Positions 45,375 to 55,768 are shown, counted from the first letter of the stretch. The stretch is DNA of 64,000 bases from Anaerolineales bacterium (GCA_015075625.1 JABTTZ010000001.1:1488001-1552000), one strand, 5' to 3'. Program-made: numbers and translations. The notes: generated by a model not told the origin, from the sequence alone.

Positions 45375-46518
45375 TGGCTGGAACCCACTTAGGTGGAACC
45401 CGCGACATTGGGGCTGCGCGAACTAAAACTTGCTGCTCCGGATCGGTTAGTTCACCCACTGCGTCGAGCCGTGCAAATCCCAAAGTCGCTTGCACTTCTC
45501 GCAGACGCTCTACTAGAAGGACATTCTGGATATGCAGGTTTTTCCAGTCTGGCGAGAGTCTGACTCTACGGGTTCTGAAGTCATAACTATTGAGTGCCGG
45601 ATCAGCTTTACAGAAAACTTCCCATTCTGGCAGTTTAATATCTGGTGCAGGTTCGGATTGGGATTGCCGATTTTGATAAGCCTGGATACCTGCGAGAATC
45701 TGCTCGTCGCTATAATCAGCGATCTCTCCCTGGATTTGCTGCCGACGGCGTAGGTACGTAATGTCACCAACAGCCTCCACTGCGTAGAGGACATCCCAAG
45801 ACTGTTCGACGAGTTGTGCCAGCTTATCGACATCGCTTGGAATTGAGAGGACTGTTAGTGTGATCGGGAACCATAGGTTTGTCGCACCAAGAACAATTGG
45901 CCGGGCATGGTGTTGGCAGCCATTTGGGTCATAATCTCGAAGATGGGGACGACGGCCTGTGCAGAGGGGCATTCGTTCACGGTTATCCTTGCCGAATGCG
46001 TCTGATAATGGTCGGTACGCTTCACATGCGCAACGAACGATCAGATCACGCGCTTCGCCTGACGTGCCGCGCTCTTGCAACCTGAGATGTGATTTTGCAA
46101 GTTTGCAGGGTTCTCCACGATGGACAAATTCAATCCACGGAAAATCATCGAGATGTCCGTCTTCACAGGCGACCAGAATACGCGCAGGAATCACTTCCGG
46201 TGCTTTTTTCTTCGCTTCAGTGCAGCCGGTGTGACGATAAACAATCCGGTCAGGCTGGTAGGGCCGCTTCTCAAGTTCGAACAGACCTGACTTTAGAGGG
46301 GCAAGTGTTTGGCAGACTGGACAAACCCACCAGCGCGGAAAGACCGCCACAGGAACACCATAAAGAGCCAAAGGATCAAAAGGTGAGTCAGGTTCGCCTT
46401 CAGCCTGGGGTAGCGCACGAAGTTCGTTAACAGTTCGCAAGTGATAGCGCACTGCATTTAGTAAACGCGATTCAGTCAATATGTTGCCGTTGGTGGATTG
46501 GCTGCCATCGTGTCCCAT
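45280..46518 (-). pseudogene. drmB: DrmB (DUF1998 DISARM protein), both ends lost
   Basis: 412 aa of an open frame; the DrmB-like part is 'YGVPVAVFPRWWVCPVCQTL', 'ARILVACEDGHLDDFPW', 'LIVRCACEAYRPLSDAFG', 'LGATNLWFPITLTVLSIPS' and 'SELRGEGLFLRFDEKAIAQWE'. Usual DrmB is about 600-700 aa with a C-terminal DUF1998 domain that is missing here, and the first 60-70 residues are missing too. The frame begins inside the truncated drmMI end and finishes inside drmC, so this is a deletion product bounded by both neighbours. Confidence 0.8.
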
Positions 46519-47653
46519 GTTGAACCTTCAGGACGGCCTTCAAGGAAGGGAAAGCGATCCGGGTCGAACAAACTACCGCCGTAGGCAGGCAATTTCAGAT
46601 CTTCATGCGGCGATCCGTTGTAGACCATGCGGAAAGTTGCCAGCAAACGACACCATGCGTCTGTGCGCCGTTCAAGTATTTCCTCGCCATGTCGATCTGC
46701 AACCTCGTGTAGTTGGGCACGCAGCGTGGACACGGCGTAGTTCTGATCATAAACATCATCGCCCAGCAGAAACAGCCCGCGTCCTCGGCACTGAAAAGAA
46801 ACACCAACCGCATCATGACAGTCAGTGCCGCTTCATATAGTTTGCTTTCCGACACTTCCTTGAGCAATGCGCCTTTGTTGTCTTGGTCAGCCCTATCGAG
46901 CGCGTGTACGAGGATTTCAACGGCGTGGCGAACCTGCGTGCCAAGCTGATCAGTAACCTCTTGCGCGTCATCAGCACTCTGGATAAGCATCTGTTCAAGA
47001 GTGTCTTCCTCAGCAACACCGAAGAATCGGCGCGCATTGAGTAGGCTGATGAACGCTTGGAGAGTCAGTCGTTCTTCATTCCAGAGTTCGGCATACCATG
47101 AGATGTAGCTGGCCGTGCCACCATTTTGGGGTGCGCTGACCAGCATCCACTGATCACCGTTCGTGACAATACCCAGGGTGACTCCGGTGTAACGTAGAAG
47201 CGCAAGCATCCGAGCGGCAGGGCTGGCCGCCCATTGGCTTTTCGGAACGAGCTTTTCCATCTCCTGCGTTTGCGGATAGGTCATGATCAGCGCACATGGC
47301 CTATCGGGATGTCTTGGCTCATGGAGCATGAACGAAGGTCGAACAATCTCCCCAGAAGTTTCATCTATATACTTCAGGGTGTTGGGGATGGCTTGACCTT
47401 CGGCCAGCACCCGGTCATCCCACTCAAGCAAGGTCTTGAGGATGTATATCGCCCAGGCGCGATGGATGGATGGTTCCTTGAACCGGGTCAACCATTGGTT
47501 GTAGTTAGCACGCAGTTGGGCGGCAAGAGTCGCTTCAACATCGTTCAACCCTTGCGGAAAAACACGCTGTAGCGTATTTATGCTCAAAAACGGGTCGGAA
47601 ACCTCGATGAGCGATAACCATTCAGCATGATATTGTGTAATTGAGGTTGCCAT
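46476..47653 (-). pseudogene. drmMI: DrmMI (class 1 DISARM N6-adenine methyltransferase), truncated
   Basis: From ATG 47653 'SITQYHAEWLSLIEVSDPFL' through 'LVPKSQWAASPAARMLALLR', 'TLGIVTNGDQWMLVSAP' to 'MMRLVFLFSAEDAG'. A missing C near 46775 breaks the frame; in the next frame it continues 'DVYDQNYAVSTLRAQLHEVAD' to 'FPFLEGRPEGSTWDTMAANPPT' and stops at 46476. The methylase motifs (FxGxG, NPPY) that should follow are absent, and drmA is missing, so deletion removed the rest. Starts 4 bp after the drmD stop, the class 1 order. Confidence 0.82.
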
Positions 47654-47657
47654 AAAC

Positions 47658-50607
47658 TCATCCTAGCCGTTCGGGGACGAGGAACGTCACTGCTACTGGA
47701 AATAGTCGTTCTTTTAAGTCGGAATAGCGAGCACGGATGGCTTCCTGCTCCTGATCGATTTCTTCTGGAATGCGTTCCAGCCGCGCGCGAAGCGCATTCA
47801 CGTCGCGCTGGAATTGCTCTCCCTCTTCATCTGAAAAATCAAGAAGTAGGCGTAGTTGTTGAAAGTCTGGGGCGATTTCGTGCAGTTCTTTCCGAATGGA
47901 TTTTTCTAGTTCGGTCAGGATCGCTTGTATATCCTGAATTTCCGTATCCTTACGCTGCTCAAGTTGGTTGCGGATCGCATCAAGTTTCTCGTCCATACGT
48001 GTATCTAAGGCACTACGCAGTGGACCAATTATTGATTCCCAATGGGTGGCAAATGCATCAAGGACGTTTTGCGCCGGAAGTTGTGGTTCAGCAGCTTGCA
48101 ATGCCTGATCCACTTCGCCGACTTTCATACGTCTGAACGACACTTTATTTCCAAAGGTTAGGAACCCACCGGAGGCGATTAATTCTTCATGCAATCGATA
48201 ACGTCCGCCCCCGATAACAACGAGGCGGGCATAAGCGATAACTGCTGGTCCAGCCAGCGCATGATCCGGTACGATACGGGCTGTGACACGGTTTAGTTTG
48301 CCATGCGCGGACCAGACTTCCGCACGCAAGGAGTCCAGGTTGTCCAGCAACCTCCAGCGCAATTTCCACAACCTTCTGTACATGTTGTGGCGTTAGGCGC
48401 AATTCGTGGCGTTGAGCATAAAACGCAGTGATCTGCTTTTGAATCTTCTCATCCAGTTCACGTTCCAGTTTGAGCAAGGCTTTTGCAGGGCGCGTTTGTA
48501 CCTCAACCTTATCAATATCCAAACGGCGACGATGGCCGAGCATTGCTTCTTCAACTTGCTTTGCAATGACATCGCCGACCTTGCCCATTAAATCTTCTCT
48601 GATTTGCTGCACCTTCTCAACCGCCCGCATGAGAAATTCTAGGTCGCCCTCAAGCTCACCTACTGCAATGCCGCGTGAGAGATCATCTGCTGCACTGGCG
48701 TAACCTTGGGGTGCAAAATGATAGATTTCAGGTGGAAATTTTTGACCCATGCGATCAATGCGCCCATTGCGCTGTTCCAAACGGTTTGGATTCCAGGGAA
48801 TCTCAATATGCACCAACCGATGACAGTAATTTTGCAGGTCGATACCTTCTGAAGCTGCATCAGTGGCGAGGAGAATACGCAGTTTATTATCGGCGCTGGG
48901 AACGGTCTGGAATGCTGCTTTAATCTTTTCTCGCTTATCATCGTCCATACCGCCATAGATGAGTTCAAGGCGATCAACGTCGGCCAAACCCGCATCGAAT
49001 AAAACTTCCTTCAACCAGCTCTGCGTGACGCGATACTCGGTAAATAAGATCACCCGTTCATCATTCCAAATACCATCGGGTTTGACAACAGAGCGTAACC
49101 ATTCGATCAATCGCCCCGTTTTACTATCAAGTTGCTCGCTGGCTCGTTTGGCCCAATTGAGCATCTGGTCCAGTAATCGAAGCTCATCCGGTGACGGTGG
49201 GGAAAAGGTCGAACCTGCCGCATTGAGGGCTTCGTCGTTTGCGGCCTCCAATTCGTCATCGTCGGTGTAATCTTCTTCGGCTTGAGCGATTTGATCCAAG
49301 ATGCCCGTAACTGCACGGGTCGTTTCAGCCTGTTTCTGTTTGCCATTCGTTATGGTTTCGAGGTGTGTTTCCAGCGTCTTCTGGAAGGCTTTAGGGGATG
49401 ATAACAGGCGCTTTTTTAGTAGCTTAAGAACAAACTCCGCTGCGTGTTCCTCTTCTTGGCTTTGGACATTGGATGTGCGTAAGTGACTATACTGGCGTAG
49501 CCAGGCGTGTACTTCACGTTCCTCGTCTGTATAGGAAACCTCCAAGGGAACAATTTGTCGCGGTGGGAATGTTGGCTCGCCCGTTAATCTATTCCTGATA
49601 TCTCGTTTGAGCCGACGGACCATGACAGCTTCCAGTTGCCTAGGATCTGGCCGCACGCCGCGCGCGAAACGTTGGTTATCGAGTAGCTCAAGAAGTGCGG
49701 TAAAACTTTCAAGAAATCCATTGTGCGGTGTTGCGGACAGGAACATGTGGTGTTCAAAGTATGGAACGATCTCGCGGATTGTTTTTGTTCTTTGACTATC
49801 TAGCGCGTACCGTCCTCGTCCTGAAGGAGCAACATTGTGTGCTTCATCCAGTACCAAAATATCAAATGGACGAGGATATCTTGGTTTACTCTGAACGCTG
49901 TCCCTGAACAAACGCCGTGGGCGATCACGCTTTATGAAATCAATTGAGGTTATCAAGCGTGGAAAATGTGACCAAGGATTTACATGGATTCCCCGAGTTC
50001 GCCGTAGCTGGCGCATTGAATCGCTATCTACAATACGGAATTCAAGACCAAATTTGTCGCGCATTTGGTCGCGCCAGTGAAGTTGCAGACCCGATGGGCA
50101 GACGATCAATACAGTTCGCGCACGGTTACGTGTAATTAACTCTTGGATCACTAATCCGGCTTCAACCGTTTTTCCCAGACCAACATCGTCTGCGACCAAT
50201 AAACTGACACGAGGCATTTGCACGGCACGAACCAACGGATTTAACTGGTAATCCTCAAGTTATATGCCGCTACGAAATGGGGCCTGCAAAACGGCTCGAT
50301 CTGCCTGAGATGCAGCTCCCCACCGTACTGCATCGAGAAACGCATCAAGGCGTTCAGGGGCATCAAAGTCCTTTGGCGTAGGTAGAGCCGAATCTTCAAT
50401 TACTTGTGTTCCTACCTCGGTTTCCCAGATAACCTGTAAGGTTTCACCCAGTGCATCATCTTCAACTGAAGACAAATTGACAAGATGAACGAACTGTCGT
50501 TCCTGGGTGTTGGGAACAGCAGTCGGTTTGATTCCCGTAACCGTGTAGGTACGCTGTCTTACTTTGACGATTTGCCCATGTTCGGGGATCAATGTTGGGG
50601 ATTTCAC
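47658..50607 (-). pseudogene. drmD: DrmD (SNF2-like DISARM helicase), nonsense and frameshift mutated
   Basis: First part 50607-50260 ('PEHGQIVKVRQRTYTVTGIK') ends at TAA 50260 where CAA is expected ('FRSGI-LEDYQLNPLVRA'), a C-to-T change. Then Walker A 'DDVGLGKTVEAGLVIQEL', 'LDEAHNVAPSG', 'LSATPHNGFLESFTALLE', 'LLATDAASEGIDLQ' and 'QRNGRIDRMGQ' define an SNF2-type motor. Near 48330 the frame shifts and about 60-90 residues seem missing between 'EIALEVAGQPG' and 'LRAEVWSAHGKLNRVTARIV'. First gene of class 1 DISARM; the operon heads left to drmMI. Confidence 0.85.
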
Positions 50608-50788
50608 AAGTAATACCCGTACTTCTATTTCATAGAAGAAGTAAGAGCTTCTTCCCTAGCAAGTTATAGCTTAATAGTATAGCAGGAAGTCGGGGCCGGG
50701 AGAACCAAGTTGCGATGCCATTTTGACTAGCACATTCATAAGTAAGGTAGTGATGTGCCGCACCGGATTAAGCTACTACTGTAGACCT

Positions 50789-51844
50789 TAGGACTTTCGC
50801 TTTAGTTGATGCCAAAGGCAGAAAGGCGTGGTGAGCGTAACTCTGCCCGCAAATAGTCGCGGAATAAATCTCGCTGCGCCTCGTAAAGGCTCTTGCCTAA
50901 TTGGTGAGCCTTAACTTTCAGCGAGAGCCGAGCGTGATAACAACAAGCCAGATGGTTGCGTTGTGAACGCGCTTTGTGGCACTCGCACTTTTCACTCCCG
51001 GTCAATTGTTTGAGTTCCCGATGCAGTTGCTCAATCTGCCAACGCACGGCATTCGCGTCTTGAATGACGGACTTGGAGAAAGTGCCTAGGGGCTGGTTTG
51101 TAATCACCCATTCAATGTCACCGTTTGGGGCAACTAGCTTGAATAACTGCACATAAAAGGGAACTTCCTTCAGCTTAACCGACAGACCATGCTCTACGGC
51201 GTCGCTTGTCCATTCAATCGCCTCCAAATGAATAGAGCCGCTCGCTTTACTCAAACTCACCATACGATTGGCTTTGAGCGTGGTCACCAAAGTAACGACC
51301 AGCGCGATGAATCAACTTCAAATTATCCACGGAGGCATACCAGCTATCAAATAGTAGGGTCTTGGCGTGGATACCCTTGTCCATCAGGGCATTTAAGACC
51401 ATTTCACGGAAGTGATCCTTTGGTCTTGCCATCCGCTTCAGGAGCATAGATGCGGTAATCAATCGGGTAAAGTCGGTACCATCGCTATGCACGAGATCCA
51501 CGACGCCGATACCACGCACTAGACCATGTTCTGCGCCACTATATTGCTTTTCACTAACTCTATCTTGCGCGAATACTGCTTATTCTGCACGCTATCATCG
51601 ACGATCAACTAAGCCCTTTCACTGTCCTTCAACAAAGCCCCTGACCAAATCCCACAAATGTCGGGCAGTCAGCTTGTCTCTTCGCCAATAATCACTGACA
51701 GCATCATGGCTCATCGCTTCCAGATGTTCAGCCAGATTACTGCATGTATAGTTGCCAGGTGTACTTATCAGGTACTCAATGTATTGGCGTTTGCTTATCG
51801 TGCTTCTACAATATCAGCAATTTGCCTTGCAAGCGAAAGTCCTA
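50789..51844 (-). mobile_element. IS4/IS701-like element, copy 3, right edge of the island
   Basis: 1056 bp with both inverted repeats (TAGGACTTTCGCTT ... AAGCGAAAGTCCTA). The outer flank is 'catatatataca', the 5' half of the split WD40 gene. Same orientation as copies 1 and 2, so the island is framed by direct repeats of the element. Confidence 0.92.
50802..51827 (-). pseudogene. Transposase of IS copy 3, multiply frameshifted
   Basis: Same protein as copies 1 and 2 but with several single-base indels, for example an extra C/A near 51287, lost T's near 51420 and 51468, a lost T near 51550 and an extra T near 51642, and the shared in-frame TAG at 51609-51611. Most indels are in homopolymers. 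Dead as sequenced. Confidence 0.85.
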
Positions 51845-52167
51845 CATATATATACAATGCTTTCGGCATGTGTAGTTGTTTCATTATATCGAGAACTTCC
51901 CACAGCTAGACGGGAATCATCACTATTCCAAGCAAGCACACTTAAATTTGCTATATGTCCGGTTAAAGTGCGAACTATATTTGTTGTAGACACCTTACGG
52001 ATTTGAAGTTGATTATTTGATAATGCTGTAGCAACAAATTGCCCTGTGCTACTGATTTTTATAACAGTAATATAATCAAGAAGTTGCCCTTTTATATGCG
52101 CTGTACGTCCATTAAAGGTAAAATGAATAATTATGAATAGAAATAGTGAGAATAGTTTCTTTTTCAT
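51845..52167 (-). pseudogene. 5' half of the split WD40 secreted-protein gene
   Basis: ATG 52167 ('MKKKLFSLFLFIIIHFTFNG') begins a signal peptide, then propeller strands ('KISSTGQFVATALSNNQLQI', 'LTGHIANLSVLAWNSDDSRL') up to 'ESIVYI', where the IS terminus interrupts. The remaining two thirds lie at 9872-10700. It starts one base after the stop of the metalloprotease gene (52169) with AGGGG just upstream, the same coupling as in the paralogous pairs to the right. Confidence 0.9.
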
Positions 52168-52168
52168 T

Positions 52169-53110
52169 TTACCACCCCTGTTCGACAAATAATGTTTTCA
52201 TCTGGACATCCATCCATTGATACCTAGCATCGCCAGGGCGCTCTGTTAGTTGAGATGTTGGTATTTGTGACCCGTTTCCCCATGAGGCATTGAGAAATCC
52301 GGGACCACTCCATATTGATGAACTGCCTACATTACAGATACTTGCGCGACCTGGCGAATCTCCTTGTATATTGCGACGATAGACCCAATTGAGGAACATA
52401 TCCGCTTGTGCTTCTTCGACTCGTTTTACTTTTGCTCCCACCGTATCATTGTTCTTCGTTGGAGGCTGAATACCTCCACTCAGCAAAAAGCGGTGATCTA
52501 CTGTAAGAGGGTCTATTTGGAATTCAACTAGAATTGCGTTTTGCTGAAATTGTGTAACTTGTCGGATAGTGCTTGTCTGGATGCGAGATGGTCCACTACC
52601 CCACCCACGTTCACCCCGGTTCCAATAATTCCCAATACTTGTAGACACTGGATCAATGATTTCACCCATTATGCGATCCTGTCTAGAAGAACAGTCTCTA
52701 ATAACCACTCCACTGCTCATCCTATCCACAAAGCGGGGGCGTCCTCCCAAAGAGGCACGACTGTCAAAGACATGCCCAAACTCATGAACAATGACATACT
52801 CGGTGAAGGGAAGATAGGTTACATTGTCTGGGGCAATGAGGGGCAAGGCACAGGAGATGGAGGTGGTGTTATTGTCTGTGAAGCAAATCCCCAACGCCGT
52901 TCCACCCTTGACCAGTGTCAGTGACCCCATCACAGTTTGGAAGACCTGTGCCTCTGTCTGTGTCAGGCGATGTTGAGAGAGACTATGAAGGGCACGGGCA
53001 GTCTCGGTCACGGCGCGGTGAATGGCGGCGATTTCCTCTGGTGACCAAGCACCTTGCAGGGTGATTCCATAGGCGGATAAATCCGCTTGTATCGGTGTCA
53101 CCGTCGGCAT
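52169..53110 (-). CDS. HEFGH zinc metalloprotease, paralogue 1 (leader module deleted)
   Basis: 313 aa. Zinc site 'YVIVHEFGHVFDS' (HExxH at 109-113) and the downstream acidic helix 'RVEEAQADMFLNWVYR' suggest a gluzincin-like protease; no known family is assigned. Paralogues at 54359-55652 and 56921-58206 have a further Thr-Pro and SH3-like leader (about 110 aa) that is absent here: the intergenic repeat joins directly to 'PMPTVTPIQADL' through a shared 25-bp segment. No signal peptide, so export is unclear. The stop is one base from the next gene's ATG. The only one of three close paralogues without a frameshift. Confidence 0.75.
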   Translation of the reverse strand: MPTVTPIQADLSAYGITLQGAWSPEEIAAIHRAVTETARALHSLSQHRLTQTEAQVFQTVMGSLTLVKGGTALGICFTDNNTTSISCALPLIAPDNVTYLPFTEYVIVHEFGHVFDSRASLGGRPRFVDRMSSGVVIRDCSSRQDRIMGEIIDPVSTSIGNYWNRGERGWGSGPSRIQTSTIRQVTQFQQNAILVEFQIDPLTVDHRFLLSGGIQPPTKNNDTVGAKVKRVEEAQADMFLNWVYRRNIQGDSPGRASICNVGSSSIWSGPGFLNASWGNGSQIPTSQLTERPGDARYQWMDVQMKTLFVEQGW

Positions 53111-53120
53111 GGGCGTCGCC

Positions 53121-53217
53121 GTCGGGAGGGGCAGACTCCCGCAATCCCCGCTAACGATCTGCGGGCAGTGTACACGATCCGCCGTCGGTTATTCTGGACG
53201 CTCCGCCACCGTCCGCC
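53121..53217. repeat. Conserved inter-unit repeat, copy 1
   Basis: About 97 bp (from gtcgggaggggcagactccc to the stop of the tagged gene) nearly identical to 55672-55768, 58226-58322 and 60600-60695. It contains the palindrome CTAACGATC..GCGGGCAG region and a TAA shared by all four in the protease frame. Confidence 0.85.
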
Positions 53218-54354
53218 CTACTCCCAATTCACCCCGCAGACGAAGATCAACTCCCCATCGACCCACATCCACTCGCCGCCCGTCCCATCGGGGCAGGCTG
53301 GCTGTCCGCCGCCGGGGGGAGGGAAGATGGGGTGCGGGAGGGCGGTGGGGGTGGGGAGTGGAGGCAAATCGGGGGCGCGAACAACTCGTGGTATCGCTGA
53401 ATCTGTGCCGTAATATAAAGTCGTTCCCGTCTTGTCCCAATCGGCGGCGTAAATCGGACCCGGCACAATTTGTTCGGCGATCAATGCCCATGTCTGCGTG
53501 TCCCACACGCGAATGCGCCCCTCGCGGTTGAAACTGCGCAGGCGCGTTCCCCTTGAATCAAACGCCAACGCCAAAACCATTTGGCTGTACTCGGCGTCCA
53601 TGCCAATCGCAGCAGCGGCGGACAGAACGTGCAAGGTGTTGCCCGATGTCGCGTTCCAGATTCGGATCATACCGTCCATGTGACCACTGCTTATGAGTAG
53701 TTGGGAAGGATGCCATGCAAGAAAGAACGCTGGTTGAAGATTTTCATCTGTGATGGATGGAACCACTTCATCCAAATAAGTTTGACCATTCACTAAAATT
53801 ATATTTCCTCCAACTGTGCCAATAGCAAGTTGTGCGTACAATGGACTATATTCCAAACTAACGGAATTCCCGAATGAAACTGCTCTTTGTGTACCAGTCA
53901 TAATGTCAAAAATACTTAACATTCCCCCATCTATTTCTTCTGTACCACTTAAAACACCTGTATTTGCTCTATTCCATGAAAGATCGAAGATTGTACCAAA
54001 TTGTTCAGGTGAAAATGATATTAAATTGCCCGATTCTACTTGAAAAATATAAATCACACTTTTTGTTCGTGACAGAGTCTCATCATACAAAGAGCTACCT
54101 GCAGCAATAAAAGCATCATCATGACTCCATGCTAACGCTCTTGCTTGTTCCATATGCCCTGTTAAAACGCGCACTACCTCCATAGTTGATGAAAGACGGA
54201 TTTCAATTTTATTATCTAAAGAAATAGTAGCAATAAATTGCCCAGAATGGCTTGATCTAAGGACTATAATGCGATCTTCTGATTGAGCCATTCCCTGTAT
54301 GGTTGATTGAATTATAAAGAACGCACAAATCAGCACAACATACCTGATTTTCAT
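53218..54354 (-). CDS. Secreted WD40-like protein with C-terminal tag, paralogue 2
   Basis: 378 aa from ATG 54354, four bases after the protease stop. Signal peptide 'MKIRYVVLICAFFIIQSTIQ'; propeller repeats with WD40-type 'LTGHMEQARALAW', 'FDLSWNRANTGVL', 'FFLAWHPSQLLISSGHMDGM' and 'LRSFNREGRIRVWDTQTW'; a Pro/Thr linker near 335; and the C-terminal tag CPDGTGGEWMWVDGEL..FVCGVNWE. The first half differs from the paralogue at 56 kb while the last third is almost identical to it, as expected after partial gene conversion. The only WD40 paralogue here with an open frame to the tag. Confidence 0.85.
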   Translation of the reverse strand: MKIRYVVLICAFFIIQSTIQGMAQSEDRIIVLRSSHSGQFIATISLDNKIEIRLSSTMEVVRVLTGHMEQARALAWSHDDAFIAAGSSLYDETLSRTKSVIYIFQVESGNLISFSPEQFGTIFDLSWNRANTGVLSGTEEIDGGMLSIFDIMTGTQRAVSFGNSVSLEYSPLYAQLAIGTVGGNIILVNGQTYLDEVVPSITDENLQPAFFLAWHPSQLLISSGHMDGMIRIWNATSGNTLHVLSAAAAIGMDAEYSQMVLALAFDSRGTRLRSFNREGRIRVWDTQTWALIAEQIVPGPIYAADWDKTGTTLYYGTDSAIPRVVRAPDLPPLPTPTALPHPIFPPPGGGQPACPDGTGGEWMWVDGELIFVCGVNWE

Positions 54355-54358
54355 AGTT

Positions 54359-55652
54359 TCACCACCCTTGGTTCACAAAAACACCCTTCATTTGGTTGTC
54401 CATCCATTCGTACCGAGCATCACCGGGACGTTCTAATGGTTGGGAAGTTGGCGTTTGTAATCCGTTTCCCCATGAGGCATTGAGAAATCCGGGACCACTC
54501 CATATTGATGAACTGCCTACATTACAGATACTTGCACGACTTGGCGAATCCCCTTGTATATTGCGACGATAGACCCAATTGAGGAACATATCCGCTTGTG
54601 CTTCTTCGACTCGTTTTACTTTTGCTCCCACCGTATCATTGTTCTTCGTTGGAGGCTGAATACCTCCACTCAGCAAAAAGCGGTGATCTACTGTAAGAGG
54701 GGTCTATTTGGAATTCAACTAGAATTGCGTTTTGCTGAAATTGTGTAACTTGTCGGATAGTGCTTGTCTGGATGCGAGATGGTCCACTACCCCACCCACG
54801 TTCACCCCGGTTCCAATAATTCCCAATACTTGTAGACACTGGATCAATGATTTCACCCATTATGCGATCCTGTCTAGAAGAACAGTCTCTAATAACCACT
54901 CCACTGCTCATCCTATCCACAAAGCGGGGGCGTCCTCCCAAAGAGGCACGACTGTCAAAGACATGCCCAAACTCATGAACAATGACATACTCGGTGAAGG
55001 GAAGATAGGTTACATTGTCTGGGGCAATGAGGGGCAAGGCACAGGTGATTGTGGCGGTGTTATTGTCTGTGAAGCAAATCCCCAACGCGGTTCCACCCTT
55101 GACCAGTGTGAGTGACCCCATCACAGTTTGGAAGACCTGCGCCTCTGTCTGTGTCAGGCGGTGTTGGGAGAGACTATGAAGGGCACGGGCAGTCTCGGTC
55201 ACGGCGCGGTGAATGGCGGCGGTTTCCTCTGGTGACCAAGCGCCTTGCAGGGCGATTCCATAGGCGGATAAATCCGCTTGTATCGGTGTCACCGTCGGCA
55301 TGGGCATCGGCGTCGGGAGGGGCAGACTCCCGCAGTCCCCGCTGGTGACCTGCGTGCCGTAGGCATTGTTGAACCACCCGCTGTAGAGTGTCCCCTCGTG
55401 GACGATTTGGGTGAAGGCTACCGCCGGGTACTGGTTAGCCCGTTGATACAGCCCCAGCACAAACCCCGCTGGCACGGTGAACACCCCTTCGCCTGTTTCC
55501 GTCGCTGCTTCTTCAGGGGTGTGGAAGACACGGCGCGGATCAGGCGGTGGTGTGCCGGTCAGCGTCCCTGTGGGCGTGGGCGTGCCGAAGTTCGGCAGGA
55601 TCAGGACGTGGCAGACCGCTGGGGGGAGGGTTGGGGTGGGGGTGGGCGTCAT
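54359..55652 (-). pseudogene. HEFGH zinc metalloprotease, paralogue 2, frameshifted by a G-tract
   Basis: From ATG 55652: Thr-Pro stretch, 'AVCHVLILPNFGTPTPTG', a possible SH3-like leader ('HTPEEAATETGEGVFTVPAGF', 'AVAFTQIVHEGTLYSGWF'), then the same protease core with 'YVIVHEFGHVFDS'. One extra G near 54700 (GGGG against GGG in paralogue 1) ends the frame after 'VEFQIDPSYSRS'; the remaining 105 aa ('MLSGGIQPPTKNNDTVG' to 'GVFVNQGW') are intact in the next frame. The zinc-binding acidic helix lies after the break, so a truncated product would be inactive. Confidence 0.8.
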
Positions 55653-55671
55653 AGTTGGGGTCGGCGTCGCC

Positions 55672-55768
55672 GTCGGGAGGGGCAGACTCCCGCAGTCCCC
55701 GCTAACGATCTGCGGGCAGTGTACACGATCCGCCGTCGGTTATTCTGGACGCTCCGCCACCGTCCGCC
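55672..55768. repeat. Conserved inter-unit repeat, copy 2
   Basis: Nearly identical to copies 1, 3 and 4. Its first 25 bp (gtcgggaggggcagactccc..) also recur at 55313-55340, 360 bp away on the other side of the leader module, making direct repeats that flank it. Confidence 0.85.

Noticed and set aside
10702-51844. Island edges as a mere assembly jump between IS repeats
   Set aside because: A random jump would not leave two halves of one gene colinear and in the right orientation on each side. It still needs read support.
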